In this document: positions 22,981 through 30,543 of the stretch, in pieces | How positions within the stretch are numbered: the first letter of the stretch is position 1 | How the letters are laid out: every line of letters starts with the position of its first letter | From: Prescottella equi | Lineage (GTDB): Bacteria; Actinomycetota; Actinomycetes; Mycobacteriales; Mycobacteriaceae | Assembly (NCBI RefSeq): GCF_020171745.1 | Contig: NZ_JAIVAH010000009.1 | Coordinates: forward strand, 124,001-188,000 | DNA: 64,000 bases | Reading direction: 5' to 3' | The notes under the pieces: model-generated | Databases searched by the model: none | What the model saw: the letters and a program-made list of their open reading frames with translations, nothing else | What the model was told of the DNA's origin: nothing | Made by a program: the position numbers and the translations under genes

Positions 22981-24317
22981 CGGAGCACCTGGGGAGTGAG
23001 GAGCGTGCCGATGTCGTCGACGGTGCCGGTGACCGGGGCGCCACTGACCTTGTTGCCGTTCGCCGCGTCGATGCCGACGATCGTCTTCTTGGTCTCGCCG
23101 TCCACCTCGGGGCCGTCCCCGAGCACGTACAGCGTGCGGCCGTCGACCGAGTACGCCATGCTGTCGATCCCGGTCAGCCCCAGTGCGGCGAGGTCGAGTG
23201 TCTTGACCGGCGCGAACGTGGTGGCGTCGTGCAGTTCGATCTTCACGACGTCGCCGCCGCGCGCCGAGTGCGGGTGGATCTCGGTGTCGGTGTACTCGAT
23301 CGCGACACGGGTGCCGGTGTTGTCGATCGCGTTGCCGGCGAAGCGGCCGCCCTCCTGCCCGGCGTTGCCGATCGGGGCCACCACCGACGGGGGCAGTCCG
23401 TTCGCGAAGTCGAACACGTACACGTCGCCGTTGCCGCCGACGAGCAGCGCCTTCTTCGCGTCCGCGGCCCACGTGACCTCGCGGGCGCTGACGAAGTCGT
23501 CGGGCAGCACCTTGGCACGCTTGGTCTCGGTGGGGACGCCGGCGTCGTCGATGGAGATCTGGATCAGCTCGCGGGTCTCCTCGCACACGCTGTAGAGCTC
23601 GTGGCCGTCGAGCCACGTGAACGGCCCGCACCCGATGATCTGCAGCGCGCCGCTCTCCTTCTTCGCTGCGAGATCGACGACACGAACCCCGTACAGCCCG
23701 TCGTCCCACGTCACGAAGTACTTGCCGTCGGACGTCACCGCACTCGAACCGGGACGCGAGTGGACGCGGGCGTAGTCGGGCAGCATCGCCTCCGACGGCT
23801 CGAGCAGGTTGCCGGAGTACGTGCTCACCGTGAAGTCGGCCGCCCCCCTGGAACCGCGCGGACGCCACACCTCGGCGGCGAGCACGGCCGGGTCGCTGGT
23901 CTTCTCGCCGACGAAGCCGTGGATCACCGGGTCCCAGATGCCGGGGCCCACGACGATCCGGCCCGCGGCGACACCGGTCGCCGGGTCGATCACGTTGACA
24001 CCCAGCTCGAGCTTGCCGAATCCGCCGGCCACGGCGAGGAGTTCGTTCGCCCTGGCGGGCTGGACCTCGCCGACGTGCAGCGGTTCCGGAATGCTGGTGC
24101 CGATCGCCTGATCGTCGTGCCCCAGCGAGATCCCCTCGCCGGGCGCGGTGAACGGGACGCTCGGGTAGGTGACCTCGCCGGCAGAGGCCCCCGAGGACTC
24201 CGAGGCCTCCGATTCGCCGGCGGCGGTGTCGGACGAGCACGCGGCCAGTGAGAGGACCAGCGCCACAGGGACGGCGGCTGCCGCGCCGCGAACGAGGCGG
24301 CGTGAAACGTCGGTCAT
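22977..24317 (-). CDS. mauB: methylamine dehydrogenase heavy-chain-like beta-propeller lipoprotein
   Basis: A 446-residue lipoprotein (lipobox 'LSLAAC', Cys27) with a seven-bladed-propeller-type sequence related to the MauB/AauB heavy chain. Examples are 'VNVIDPATGVAAGRIVVGPG', 'KYFVTWDDGLYGVRVVDLAAKKESGALQIIGCGPF', 'HELYSVCEETRELIQISID' and 'DSMAYSVDGRTLYVLGD'. In MADH this subunit frames the active site and holds the TTQ light chain in an alpha2beta2 complex. It overlaps mauA by four bases and the multicopper oxidase by four bases, so expression is coupled. Lipid anchoring differs from the soluble proteobacterial form. The substrate (methylamine or an aralkylamine) cannot be settled from sequence. 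Confidence 0.85.
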   Translation of the reverse strand: MTDVSRRLVRGAAAAVPVALVLSLAACSSDTAAGESEASESSGASAGEVTYPSVPFTAPGEGISLGHDDQAIGTSIPEPLHVGEVQPARANELLAVAGGFGKLELGVNVIDPATGVAAGRIVVGPGIWDPVIHGFVGEKTSDPAVLAAEVWRPRGSRGAADFTVSTYSGNLLEPSEAMLPDYARVHSRPGSSAVTSDGKYFVTWDDGLYGVRVVDLAAKKESGALQIIGCGPFTWLDGHELYSVCEETRELIQISIDDAGVPTETKRAKVLPDDFVSAREVTWAADAKKALLVGGNGDVYVFDFANGLPPSVVAPIGNAGQEGGRFAGNAIDNTGTRVAIEYTDTEIHPHSARGGDVVKIELHDATTFAPVKTLDLAALGLTGIDSMAYSVDGRTLYVLGDGPEVDGETKKTIVGIDAANGNKVSGAPVTGTVDDIGTLLTPQVLR

Positions 24318-25021
24318 GATCCGGCTCCGACCTTGGGACGGGCGGCGGGACGCGTCTGGCAGTCCTCGCCGATGATCGGCGCCATCGTGCAGGTGTACGA
24401 CTGGGATTCGTCGGACACGCACCAGATGATCTCCTGGTCGTAGCTGCCCGAGACCGGGTTGTACATGATTGCCTGCATGTCCGGCTCACCGCAGAACGCA
24501 TTGGAACACGAAGGCGCGCCGCAGCAGTCGTAGTACGCGATGAGGTACGTCTTGCCGGTGTCCGGGTTGGTGCAGCACCCCACCCAGAACTCGGCGCCCG
24601 GCTTGCTGCCCGGCGCGCACGTGGTGACGCCGCCGCCGTTGCACGCGGCGCACGACGTGCCGTCCATGTTGCACCAGCGCCAGTACTCGCACTCGGCGGG
24701 ATCCTTGCCGTCGTACACCGGTACGAGCGGGTCCTTGTCGGGCGTCGGCGCGGGCGGCGGTGCGGCCTCCTGCGCGAACGCGCTCCGGGTGACCGGCAGC
24801 GAACTGATCAGCGCCACACCGGAAACGCCCATCGTCCACTTGCCGATCCGGCTGATCATCGAACGGCGGGAGACCCGCTCGGACATCCGCCGCCCGGCGC
24901 GGCTGGCGAGACTACCACCTTCGCCGGCCATCCATGCGGTCTGCGCCTTCACGGTGTCCTCGTCGACCGGATACCGGTTCTCGTACATCTCCGGACCGTC
25001 GTGTATCGGTTTGTCGGCCAT
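24314..25021 (-). CDS. mauA: TTQ-dependent amine dehydrogenase light chain
   Basis: A 235-residue catalytic subunit of a methylamine-dehydrogenase-type enzyme. It oxidises a primary amine to the aldehyde and ammonia using tryptophan tryptophylquinone. The TTQ-forming residues are W146 ('AEFWVGCC') and W200 ('EIIWCV'), spaced 54 apart (51 in Paracoccus). The key acids D120 ('NMDG') and D165 ('YYDCC') are conserved, as is the dense Cys pattern for six disulfides. Export is by the twin-arginine route ('SRRSMI', RR at 52-53, then a hydrophobic stretch to 'AFAQE'). About 45 residues precede the RR motif, longer than usual. The start ATG 25021 is 28 bases after mauD. Confidence 0.9.
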   Translation of the reverse strand: MADKPIHDGPEMYENRYPVDEDTVKAQTAWMAGEGGSLASRAGRRMSERVSRRSMISRIGKWTMGVSGVALISSLPVTRSAFAQEAAPPPAPTPDKDPLVPVYDGKDPAECEYWRWCNMDGTSCAACNGGGVTTCAPGSKPGAEFWVGCCTNPDTGKTYLIAYYDCCGAPSCSNAFCGEPDMQAIMYNPVSGSYDQEIIWCVSDESQSYTCTMAPIIGEDCQTRPAARPKVGAGS

Positions 25022-25049
25022 GCGTTCTCTCCGTTCTCGATAGGGGGTT

Positions 25050-25664
25050 TCAGACGTGCGCGGCGAGGTTGGCCTTCGCCTGCTCGTGCAGGTGCTGGAG
25101 CGACGGGGTTCCGGATTCGAGTGCGTTGAGCAGACTTTCGACCTGCGCCATGTGGTTGCACAGGCCCTTCGACCGGATCTTGCCGTGCTCGTCGAGAATG
25201 ACGCCGTACGGCGTGGTGCCCACCTGGTAGGCGATGCCGACGTCGCGGCCGTCCACGTAGCTGAGCTCGCTGCCGATGCCCGAGCCGGCCAGGAACTGCG
25301 CATGCTCCTCCGGCGTCCCGTCGGAGACGATGACGATCTCCAGGTCCTTCTCGGCCTTCGCCATCGCCCGCAGCCCGGGGAGCAGGCTCTTGCACGTGGA
25401 GCAGGTGGGCGCGGTGAACAGCAGCAGCTGCGGCTTGTCCCGGTGCCCGCCGATGCCGACGGTGCGCCCCAGATGGTCGGTGAGGCCGCGGAACGACGGC
25501 GCCACCTGCTCCACCTTGGGACCGGTGTCCATCATCCGGGCGCCCAGCGGGCCGAGGCGCACCTGCACACGTCCGATCTCGCGGGCGAGCGCCAGCACCA
25601 TGAGGAACAGCACCGCGACGGCGACCGCCAGGACCACGACGGCGATGAGGAGGAAAGTGTTCAT
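25050..25664 (-). CDS. mauD: methylamine dehydrogenase maturation protein, thioredoxin-like
   Basis: A 204-residue membrane-anchored thioredoxin-fold protein. Residues 1-25 form an N-terminal helix ('FLLIAVVVLAVAVAVLFLMVLALA'), followed by 'LLLFTAPTCSTCKSLLPGLRAMA' with a C-S-T-C redox centre and a cis-Pro region 'YQVGTTPYGVILDEHGKI'. MauD and MauE are required for correct disulfide formation in the small subunit, which has many Cys pairs. It lies between mauE (29-base gap) and mauA (28-base gap) as in classical mau operons. Confidence 0.85.
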   Translation of the reverse strand: MNTFLLIAVVVLAVAVAVLFLMVLALAREIGRVQVRLGPLGARMMDTGPKVEQVAPSFRGLTDHLGRTVGIGGHRDKPQLLLFTAPTCSTCKSLLPGLRAMAKAEKDLEIVIVSDGTPEEHAQFLAGSGIGSELSYVDGRDVGIAYQVGTTPYGVILDEHGKIRSKGLCNHMAQVESLLNALESGTPSLQHLHEQAKANLAAHV

Positions 25665-25693
25665 TGTCGATCCTTGTCGTGAGGGAACATCGG

Positions 25694-26278
25694 TCAGTAG
25701 CGCGAGATCGCCGATGCGACACGCAATTCGATGGAGGCCTTGCTCAGGTGCGCGTCGACGGGCCGGCGTCCGAGGTGGACCACCGAGCGCAGTTGCACGG
25801 CCGCGACGATCGCGGCCAGCGCCACGAGCACGCCCGCGACCGCCAGCACGTGCTCGGCCGGTGTCGGGGCCGACGAGGTCGTGGCCGCGAGCGCCCCGGC
25901 GACGACGGCCAGCGTGGCTGCCCGCACCGCGTGGAACCAGCCGATCCGCGGCGCCTCGCCCTCGTTCCCGAACGCGAAACAGCCGCAATCGAGTTCGCGG
26001 CGTCCTCGCAGCAGGTTGACGGTGAGCCCGACGCAGAAACCGGTGAAAAGCACCGCAGCGACCGCCGCCGCGATCCGCGGGGCGAAGCCCGCGATCAGGG
26101 CCACGCCGAGCGCGATCTCCACCGACGGCAGCGTCGCCGCCACCAGTCGCTCCAGCGGCGCCGGCAGGATCCGGTAGCCGCGGACCACCCGCAGCAGACC
26201 CTCCCGGTCCCGCACCTTCGGCACTCCGGCGAGCAGCAGTACACCCCCGACAGCCGCCGCGATCATCGTCCACAGCAT
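25694..26278 (-). CDS. mauE: MauE/DoxX-like membrane protein
   Basis: A 194-residue membrane protein with four to five helices and the MauE signatures: 'LLLAGVPKVRDREGLLRVVRGYRILP', 'PSVEIALGVALIAGF' and 'RRELDCGCFAFGNEGEAPRIGW' with a C-x-C redox pair. MauE works with MauD in disulfide formation and folding of MauA. It is the first gene of the operon. AGGAGGTGG shortly before ATG 26278 is a strong ribosome-binding site. The dyads at 26342-26487 upstream are probably its control region, shared with the divergent permease. Confidence 0.8.
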   Translation of the reverse strand: MLWTMIAAAVGGVLLLAGVPKVRDREGLLRVVRGYRILPAPLERLVAATLPSVEIALGVALIAGFAPRIAAAVAAVLFTGFCVGLTVNLLRGRRELDCGCFAFGNEGEAPRIGWFHAVRAATLAVVAGALAATTSSAPTPAEHVLAVAGVLVALAAIVAAVQLRSVVHLGRRPVDAHLSKASIELRVASAISRY

Positions 26279-26341
26279 GGGTGGATCCACCTCCTTCTCC
26301 AACGGTGTGGACCCATCGTTGCCAGCCCAGAAGTCGCCGTC

Positions 26342-26426
26342 GCGACGGTGGCGAAACGTTCCGTCGCACCACGAGTGGGGCCGGGAAGAATGCGATTCCC
26401 ACTTGCGAATCGCACATTGTTCGCAA
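26342..26426. promoter_or_regulatory. dyad-rich control region of the mau-type operon
   Basis: Three perfect inverted repeats: GCGACGG/CCGTCGC (26342-26348 and 26361-26367), TGCGATTC/GAATCGCA (26391-26398 and 26407-26414, 8-base spacer), and TTGCGAA/TTCGCAA (26403-26409 and 26420-26426). The last two overlap, so occupancy could be mutually exclusive. The region lies 64-150 bases before the mauE start. Confidence 0.5.
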
Positions 26427-26461
26427 AGGTAACCGGGCCGAAACACACCGGGGTTAGCTTG

Positions 26462-26487
26462 CGTCTGTACCACCGGGCGTACAGACG
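26462..26487. promoter_or_regulatory. perfect dyad operator before the permease gene
   Basis: CGTCTGTAC (26462-26470) and GTACAGACG (26479-26487), a perfect 9-base dyad with 8-base spacer, 11 bases before GTG 26499. It is a good candidate operator for the IclR regulator encoded at the end of the same transcript. Confidence 0.6.
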
Positions 26488-26498
26488 GGACGAGAGCC

Positions 26499-28034
26499 GT
26501 GACAGCTGCACTCCGGGCAGCGATTGCCCGCGCACAGGAGGCGGAAAGCCCACCGGAACAGGTGTATTCGCCGCTCCGCGCGCTCGGGCGCCGGCGACTC
26601 ACGCTGAGCGACCTGATCGGCCAGTCGCTGTCGACCATCGCGCCGGCCACCGGGATGGTGTTCATCGCGCTGTGGATGACCGCGTACCGCCCCGGACTCG
26701 GTGGCGTCCTCGTGATCGCCGCGACGACGGCGGCGGTGGGACTGGTCGCCGTGTGCATCACCCAGTTCACCCGCCGCCTCGCGGCCGCCGGATCGCTCTA
26801 CAGCTTCGTGTTCCAAGGCCTCGGTGCCCGCGCGGCGCTCGCGACCGGCGCCGCTCTCATCGTCGGCTACCTCGGCATCTCGATCTCCGTCATGTCGCAG
26901 GCCGCGGGCAGTCTGCTCGACATCGCCGACCTCCTCGGCCTGCGAATCGGCGGCACCGCGCCGTGGGTGGTCACGATCGCGCTGCTCGCGGCGGTCGTCG
27001 GTGCCATCACGGTGCGGGGCGTGCGGTTCGCGACCCGGGCGATCCTGGTGATCGAGGCCCTCTCGCTCGTCCTGATCGTCGCGATGATGATCGGCACACC
27101 GGCCGAAACCCCCTCGGCCACCGAGCACCTCCCGCCGACACCCGTGAGCCTGCTGCCGTTCCTCGCGATGCTCACGGTGCTGTCCATGGCCGGCTTCGAG
27201 AGCGCCGCGTTCTTCGGCCCGGAAGCCAAACGCCCCCTCGTCACCGTCACACGCACCGTCCTCGTCTCCCCCGTCCTCGTCGGCGTCCTGTTCGTGTTCG
27301 CCGCCGCCGCATCGCTCCTCGGCCACGGTTCGGTGATCGTCGGCGCCTACTTCGACGGCACCGCATCCGGCGCGTCGTGGGGGGTCGTCCTCGCGGTGAA
27401 GGCGGGCATGACGTGCTCGTGGTTCGCCTCCACCCTCGGCTGCGCGCAGGCGGGCTCGCGGCTGCTGTACTCGATGGGCGTCGAACGCGTGCTGCCCCCG
27501 GCACTCTCGCGCGTGCACCGCCGGTTCCGCACACCGCACGTCGCGGTCGCGCTGTTCACGGCCGCGAGCCTGATCGGCGCGGCGCTCTACGCGGTACGCG
27601 CACAGGCGGACTCCGCGATGTTCGACGGCGTCGTCGAGGTCGGACTGGTCACCGCCTACACGCTCGTCGCCTTCGCGTCGCTGCGCTTCCTGCGCCGCAT
27701 CGGCGAGCACACCGCCGTCACCCGTGCGGCCGCCGTGTTCGTCACCGTGCTCGGCGGCGGTCTGCTCGCGTGCCTCGTCGTCGACGGCACCGTGCACGAC
27801 GTGTGGATGGTGCCCGCGACGCTCGCGCTGGTCGGGTCGTCCGGTGTCGTGTGGCACGAGGTGCTGCGCCGGTCCCGGCCCGGCAGCCTCGCCACGGTGG
27901 GCGCGTTCGACTCGGTGGAGACGTCCGACATCCTCCCCGGCGCCGGCGTCCTGGTGATCGACGAGGACGGCCGACGGCACATCGTCGCGAGCGGCGGCCA
28001 CGGCGTGCGGCAGGCCCGGGACGGCGGACGGTGA
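26499..28034 (+). CDS. APC-family amino acid/amine permease
   Basis: A 511-residue APC-superfamily permease with about 12 transmembrane helices. The typical first-helix segment 'LTLSDLIGQSLSTIAPATGMVFIALWMTA' carries the substrate-backbone-binding glycine/serine stretch. 'SLYSFVFQGLGARAALATG' and 'FFGPEAKRPLVTVTRTVLVSPVLVGV' follow. The C-terminal 50 residues are soluble. Divergent from the amine-dehydrogenase operon and co-transcribed with an IclR regulator (one-base overlap), it probably imports an amine or amino acid linked to that pathway. GTG 26499 follows GGACGAGAG. Confidence 0.8.
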   Translation: MTAALRAAIARAQEAESPPEQVYSPLRALGRRRLTLSDLIGQSLSTIAPATGMVFIALWMTAYRPGLGGVLVIAATTAAVGLVAVCITQFTRRLAAAGSLYSFVFQGLGARAALATGAALIVGYLGISISVMSQAAGSLLDIADLLGLRIGGTAPWVVTIALLAAVVGAITVRGVRFATRAILVIEALSLVLIVAMMIGTPAETPSATEHLPPTPVSLLPFLAMLTVLSMAGFESAAFFGPEAKRPLVTVTRTVLVSPVLVGVLFVFAAAASLLGHGSVIVGAYFDGTASGASWGVVLAVKAGMTCSWFASTLGCAQAGSRLLYSMGVERVLPPALSRVHRRFRTPHVAVALFTAASLIGAALYAVRAQADSAMFDGVVEVGLVTAYTLVAFASLRFLRRIGEHTAVTRAAAVFVTVLGGGLLACLVVDGTVHDVWMVPATLALVGSSGVVWHEVLRRSRPGSLATVGAFDSVETSDILPGAGVLVIDEDGRRHIVASGGHGVRQARDGGR

Positions 28035-28792
28035 TGCCGTCCCGCACCCCGGTCCGGACCGAGGACACGCACTTCAGCGGGCAACAACCGCAGGCCGTCC
28101 AGCGGGCACTCGGAATGCTCGAGGCGGTGGCACACCTGGGGCCGGGAACGACAGCGAAGGAGATCGCGCGTTTCGCGGGCGTCCCGCCGGCAACCGCGTA
28201 CCGAATGCTCAATCTCCTGGTCGCCGAGGGCTTCCTCGTGCGGGTGCCGGACCTGTCCGGCTTCGCGCTGGGACGGCGCACCGCGGAGCTGGCGCAGGCC
28301 GCCGCCGACACCGGCCCGCTGCCGTCGCTGCACGAGGCCGTCGAGGAACTGCGGTCGCGAACCCGCTTCGCGATCCACGTCGCGTCGTTCGCCGGGGGTC
28401 GGCTGCGGATCGTCGACCGCGATCCGGACCACGAGATCGCGGCCGTCGGCATGCTCTCGAAGCACCTGCACGCGAACGCCCTCGGCAAGGTGATGCTCGC
28501 GCATCTCCCGGACGTGCACCCCGACCCGGACCTCCGACGACTGACGGAGTTCACGATCTGCGACCCCGACGAGCTGACCCGGCACCTGCGCGCCGTGGCG
28601 CGGGACGGTTTCGCCCACGAGTGCCAGGAATCGCGGCTGGGCCGGGCCGCGCTCGCGGTTCCGCTGCACGACCGGTCCGGGTGCGTCGTCGGTGGGCTCT
28701 ACCTGCAGGGCGCCGACGGTCGCGTCCAGCCCGACGACGAGCTGATCCGCTTCCTCGTCGACGGCGCCGACCGTCTCACCGGGATGGTCTGA
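28034..28792 (+). CDS. IclR-family transcriptional regulator
   Basis: A 252-residue IclR protein. The winged helix is at about 20-80 ('AVQRALGMLEAVAHLGPGTTAKEIARFAGVPPATAYRMLNLLVAEGFL'), followed by the IclR effector domain with 'LHANALGKVMLAHLPD', 'GFAHECQESRLGRAALAVPLHDRSGCVVGGLYLQG'. Its start overlaps the permease stop (TGATG), so the two are translationally coupled. It is the likely local regulator of the permease and of the divergent amine-oxidation operon, acting at the perfect dyads between them. It ends one base from the convergent substrate-binding-protein gene. Confidence 0.85.
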   Translation: MPSRTPVRTEDTHFSGQQPQAVQRALGMLEAVAHLGPGTTAKEIARFAGVPPATAYRMLNLLVAEGFLVRVPDLSGFALGRRTAELAQAAADTGPLPSLHEAVEELRSRTRFAIHVASFAGGRLRIVDRDPDHEIAAVGMLSKHLHANALGKVMLAHLPDVHPDPDLRRLTEFTICDPDELTRHLRAVARDGFAHECQESRLGRAALAVPLHDRSGCVVGGLYLQGADGRVQPDDELIRFLVDGADRLTGMV

Positions 28793-28793
28793 T

Positions 28794-29780
28794 TCAGTCC
28801 TCGGCGGTCACGAAGCCCTGCTCCACGAGCCACTGCCGGGCCACCGCCGCGGGATCCTTGCCCTCGACGTCCACCCGCTTGTTGAGTTCGGTGATCGCGT
28901 CGTCGGTGAGCACCGCCGAGATCGGCGCCATCACCTCGGCGACCTCCGGGTAGCGCTCGGCGAAGTCCTCGCGCATCGTCAACGCCGGGTTGTACTTCGG
29001 GAAGAACTGGCGATCGTCCTCGAGCACCACCAGGTCGAGGGCGGCGATCCGGCCGTCGGTGGTGAACACCTCGCCGAACTTGCACTGGCTGCCGTCCGCG
29101 GTGGCCTGGTAGATGATGCCGGTCTGCAGGATCCGCCGCTCCGCGCGCGCCGGGTCGAACCCGTACGCGGCCGCCATGCCCGGGAAGCCGTCCTGGCGCA
29201 CGTTGAACTCGGTCTCGACGCACGTCGTGGCCGCGGCCGGATCGCGTTGCACCAGAGCGGCGTAGTCGGACAGCGTCCGCACCCCGGTGCGTTCCGCGGT
29301 GGCCCGGCTGGTGGCCAGCGCGTACGTGTTGTTCATCGGCGCCGGATCGGTCCACACCATCCCGTTGCGTTCGAGGTCCTCGTCGCGGACGGCCTCGAAC
29401 TGCGCGCGGGAATCCGGGATCGGCTGTTCGTGGCCGAGGTAGTTGATCCAGCCGGTGCCGGTGTACTCGTAGCTGACGTCGATCTGCCCCGCCAGCTGCG
29501 CGTCCCGGGTGCTGTTGGAGCCCTGGATGTTCGTCAGGTCGCGGACGTCGGCGCCGGCCGCGGACAGCGCGAACTCGATGATGTAGCCGAGGATCACCTG
29601 CTCGGTGAAGTCCTTGGAGCCGACCGTGATCCGCGCGCCGTCGAGTTCGGGGACGGGCTGGATACTGCCGGGGCCGACCTTCAGCGGCACGGCGCCGCCG
29701 GATTCGAGGCCGCACGACGCGAGCAGCGCGCTCGCGAGCACCACCGCGGTGCCGGCCAGGACTCGTCGCATCATCTTCAT
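28794..29780 (-). CDS. glycine betaine/quaternary-ammonium ABC substrate-binding lipoprotein
   Basis: A 328-residue OpuAC/ProX-type solute-binding protein. Lipobox 'LLASC' (Cys23). Type-specific motifs are 'ITVGSKDFTEQVILGYIIEFAL', 'DVSYEYTGTGWINYLG' (aromatic cage residues), 'NTYALATS' and 'DGRIAALDLVVLEDD'. It binds betaine, choline or related compounds and delivers them to the permease pair encoded upstream. It is the last gene of a four-gene leftward operon, one base after the permease gene. ATG 29780 is preferred because the signal peptide begins there. Confidence 0.85.
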   Translation of the reverse strand: MKMMRRVLAGTAVVLASALLASCGLESGGAVPLKVGPGSIQPVPELDGARITVGSKDFTEQVILGYIIEFALSAAGADVRDLTNIQGSNSTRDAQLAGQIDVSYEYTGTGWINYLGHEQPIPDSRAQFEAVRDEDLERNGMVWTDPAPMNNTYALATSRATAERTGVRTLSDYAALVQRDPAAATTCVETEFNVRQDGFPGMAAAYGFDPARAERRILQTGIIYQATADGSQCKFGEVFTTDGRIAALDLVVLEDDRQFFPKYNPALTMREDFAERYPEVAEVMAPISAVLTDDAITELNKRVDVEGKDPAAVARQWLVEQGFVTAED

Positions 29781-29781
29781 G

Positions 29782-30543
29782 TCAGCGCAGTCCCTTCGGC
29801 CCGAGGTACGTCTCGGCGAGCGCACCCAGCCAGTCGACGAGCAGCGCGAGCGCCACCGCGAGCACCGCACCCACCACGAGGGTCACGTTGTCGCGCAGCT
29901 TGTATCCGGTGTCGATGAGGATGCCGAGACCACCGGCACTCACCAGGAAGCACAGCGTCGCGGTACCGACCGCGAGAACCAGCGAGGTACGCAGGCCCGC
30001 CAGGATGTACGGCACCGCGAGCGGGAACTCCACGCGGCGCAGCACCGTCAGCGCCGACATGCCCTGTCCGCGTCCGGCGTCGACCAATGCGGGATCCACC
30101 TCCTGGTAGCCGAGGATCGTGTTCCGCAGCACCGGGAGCAGCGAGTAGAACGCGATCGGCAGCACCCCGATCCAGAATCCCGTCGTGCGGGTCGCCAGGT
30201 AGAACAGCACCAGCAGACCGATCGCGGGCGCCGCCGCACCGATGTTCGCGATACCGACGAAGATCGGTGCCAACCGGGTGAACCCGGGCCGGGTGAGCAG
30301 CGTCCCGAGAGGCACCGCGAGGGCCAGCACGATCAACACCACCACGACCGTGATGAGCACGTGCTGCCACGTGAGCGTCGCGATGTTGGCGACGTTGATG
30401 CTCGCCTTCTGCGTCGCGTTCAGGTCCCGGCTGAACGCCCAGCCCAGCACGCCGCCGACCAGGATCAGCACCAGCACCGGCTGCACCAGCAGCCGCATGC
30501 GTTCGGCACGAGCGGCTGCCTGCTGGCCTGTGGCGGTGGTCAT
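29782..30543 (-). CDS. ABC transporter permease (quaternary-amine uptake)
   Basis: A 253-residue inner-membrane permease of the ProW/OpuB type with about six helices and the EAA-like cytoplasmic loop 'EVDPALVDAGRGQGMSALTVLRRVEFPLAVPYILAGLRTSLV'. The start overlaps the ATPase gene stop (ATGA at 30540-30543). It pairs with the second permease at 31723 to form the membrane channel. Confidence 0.85.
   Translation of the reverse strand: MTTATGQQAAARAERMRLLVQPVLVLILVGGVLGWAFSRDLNATQKASINVANIATLTWQHVLITVVVVLIVLALAVPLGTLLTRPGFTRLAPIFVGIANIGAAAPAIGLLVLFYLATRTTGFWIGVLPIAFYSLLPVLRNTILGYQEVDPALVDAGRGQGMSALTVLRRVEFPLAVPYILAGLRTSLVLAVGTATLCFLVSAGGLGILIDTGYKLRDNVTLVVGAVLAVALALLVDWLGALAETYLGPKGLR

Noticed and set aside
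21382-24501. A 1039-residue open frame on the minus strand joining the multicopper oxidase to upstream sequence
   Set aside because: The upstream part is an Arg-rich shadow of mauB and mauA in another frame. The oxidase has its own ATG at 22980 with a Tat signal.
25664-28792. A 1042-residue open frame on the plus strand ending in the IclR regulator
   Set aside because: The first 790 residues are shadow translation of mauE and the permease. The real regulator begins at ATG 28034, coupled to the permease stop.
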